Below, in pieces: positions 5,080-5,805 of a DNA stretch of 5,805 nt; position 1 is the stretch's first letter; each line of letters starts with the position of its first letter. The notes beneath the pieces were generated by a model. It saw nothing but the letters and a program-made list of their open reading frames with translations, ran no database searches and was not told the origin of the DNA. The position numbers were made by a program, and so were the translations under genes. This DNA comes from Halieaceae bacterium (GTDB lineage: Bacteria; Pseudomonadota; Gammaproteobacteria; Pseudomonadales; Halieaceae), in the NCBI GenBank assembly GCA_018666295.1, contig JABIZW010000050.1, positions 1 through 5,805 on the forward strand, read 5' to 3'.

Positions 5080-5805
5080 ATGGATATTTCAGGAAGAGCT
5101 GCCGTTGTTACCGGCGGTGCATCGGGTATTGGTCAAGCAGTAGCGCGACGGATTTACGCTGACGGTGGCAATATCATTATTTTCGACCTTAACGCCGAGG
5201 CGGGTGCGGCTATGGTTGAGGAAATGGGCGCTGATCGTTGCCACTTTGCGCAGGTCAATGTCGCCGACGAGGCGTCTGTTCAAGCCGGGGTTGACTCCGG
5301 AATTGAAAAATTTGGTGCAATCTATGCGGTTGTTAATTGCGCAGGGATTGCTAATGCGGCGAAGACCGTAGGCAGAGACGGTGCGTTCCCGTTGGATCTT
5401 TGGGACAAAGTGATTGCCGTGAACCTTACGGGCACCTTTAACGTGCTTCGTCTCTGTGCCGTTCGTATGCAGCACAACGAGCCTGTGGATGAGTATATGG
5501 GTCGTGGCGTGATCATTAACACAGCATCGGTGGCTGCGTATGAGGGCCAAATGGGTCAGGCCGCTTACAGTGCGACAAAAGGTGGCATTGTTGGCATGAC
5601 GCTGCCGATTGCGCGTGATTTAGCGAAGATTGGTATTCGAGTGAACACTATTGCCCCCGGCATGATTAACACACCGTTATTTGCAGGTCTCCCACAAGAA
5701 TCGATCGATTCTCTGTCACAGGCCGTACTCTATCCGCAACGTCTAGGCGCACCCGAGGAAATTGGCAAGCTAGTCGCGGCAATCATCGATAATGATTACA
5801 TCAAC
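5080..5805 (+). CDS. SDR-family 3-hydroxyacyl-CoA / 3-hydroxy-2-methylbutyryl-CoA dehydrogenase (HSD10-like), 3' end cut off
   Basis: The first 242 residues of a short-chain dehydrogenase; the frame is open to the window end and about 12-20 residues are missing by comparison with the 255-261 of the family. Seen: Rossmann glycine motif TGGASGIG (11-18), Asp36 after strand 2, indicating NAD+ rather than NADP+, NCAG (86-89), Asn115, the catalytic set Ser150, Tyr163, Lys167 in AAYSATKGG, and PG (193-194). Segments GVIINTASVAAYEGQ (143-157), GGIVGMTLPIARDLA (168-182) and RLGAPEE (221-227), and the QHNEP loop (131-135), closely follow mammalian HSD10 (type 2 3-hydroxyacyl-CoA dehydrogenase). That enzyme oxidises straight 3-hydroxyacyl-CoAs and 3-hydroxy-2-methylbutyryl-CoA from isoleucine. 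This suggests a role in beta-oxidation or branched-chain acyl-CoA breakdown in the cytosol. It is the third gene of the tpiA run. The family is firm; the exact substrate is inferred. Confidence 0.9.
   Translation, partial: MDISGRAAVVTGGASGIGQAVARRIYADGGNIIIFDLNAEAGAAMVEEMGADRCHFAQVNVADEASVQAGVDSGIEKFGAIYAVVNCAGIANAAKTVGRDGAFPLDLWDKVIAVNLTGTFNVLRLCAVRMQHNEPVDEYMGRGVIINTASVAAYEGQMGQAAYSATKGGIVGMTLPIARDLAKIGIRVNTIAPGMINTPLFAGLPQESIDSLSQAVLYPQRLGAPEEIGKLVAAIIDNDYIN

Noticed and set aside
5089..5550. 153-residue minus-strand ORF opposite the SDR gene
   Set aside because: The plus strand here encodes an unmistakable HSD10-like dehydrogenase; the antisense frame has no domain pattern.

Overview
The window looks like a chromosomal metabolic region of a Gram-negative proteobacterium with moderate GC. 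An aerobic, probably marine gammaproteobacterium of the Halieaceae/OM60 kind is my guess. This rests on the close gammaproteobacterial AvtA, the mix of GTG/TTG/ATG starts with Shine-Dalgarno sites, and the acyl-CoA and flavin enzymes. No tRNA, rRNA, CRISPR array, insertion sequence, phage gene or att site was seen.

Layout: (1) 1-113 is an upstream leader. (2) 114-581 (+) encodes a flavin reductase-like FMN-binding split-barrel protein. It converges, with a single base between the stop codons, on (3) 583-1194 (-), an NADPH-dependent FMN reductase of the flavodoxin fold. (4) 1195-1439 is a 245-bp gap with no gene I can support. (5) 1440-2705 (-) is avtA, valine-pyruvate aminotransferase, with a GTG start. 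(6) 2706-2788 is a short divergent control region containing an inverted repeat. (7) 2789-5805 (+) is a tight operon-like run: tpiA (triosephosphate isomerase), a thiolase-like protein of the TLP1 type with its extra C-terminal beta domain, and a short-chain dehydrogenase of the HSD10 / 3-hydroxy-2-methylbutyryl-CoA dehydrogenase type. The last gene is cut by the window end after 242 residues.

How the genes may work together: the last two plus-strand genes look like acyl-CoA metabolism. The SDR should oxidise a (possibly 2-methyl-branched) 3-hydroxyacyl-CoA. The thiolase-like protein sits where a thiolase would cleave the product, yet it lacks the catalytic Cys and His residues of true thiolases. 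A triosephosphate isomerase leading this operon is unexpected. AvtA, divergently transcribed, links alanine/pyruvate with valine/2-oxoisovalerate, so a branched-chain carbon theme is possible but is inference. The two flavin enzymes could supply or use reduced flavin; no partner monooxygenase is visible.

No clearly new defence or mobile system is present. The most interesting items are the catalytically divergent thiolase-like protein and its linkage to tpiA and an HSD10-like dehydrogenase, and the convergent pair of flavin enzymes from unrelated folds.
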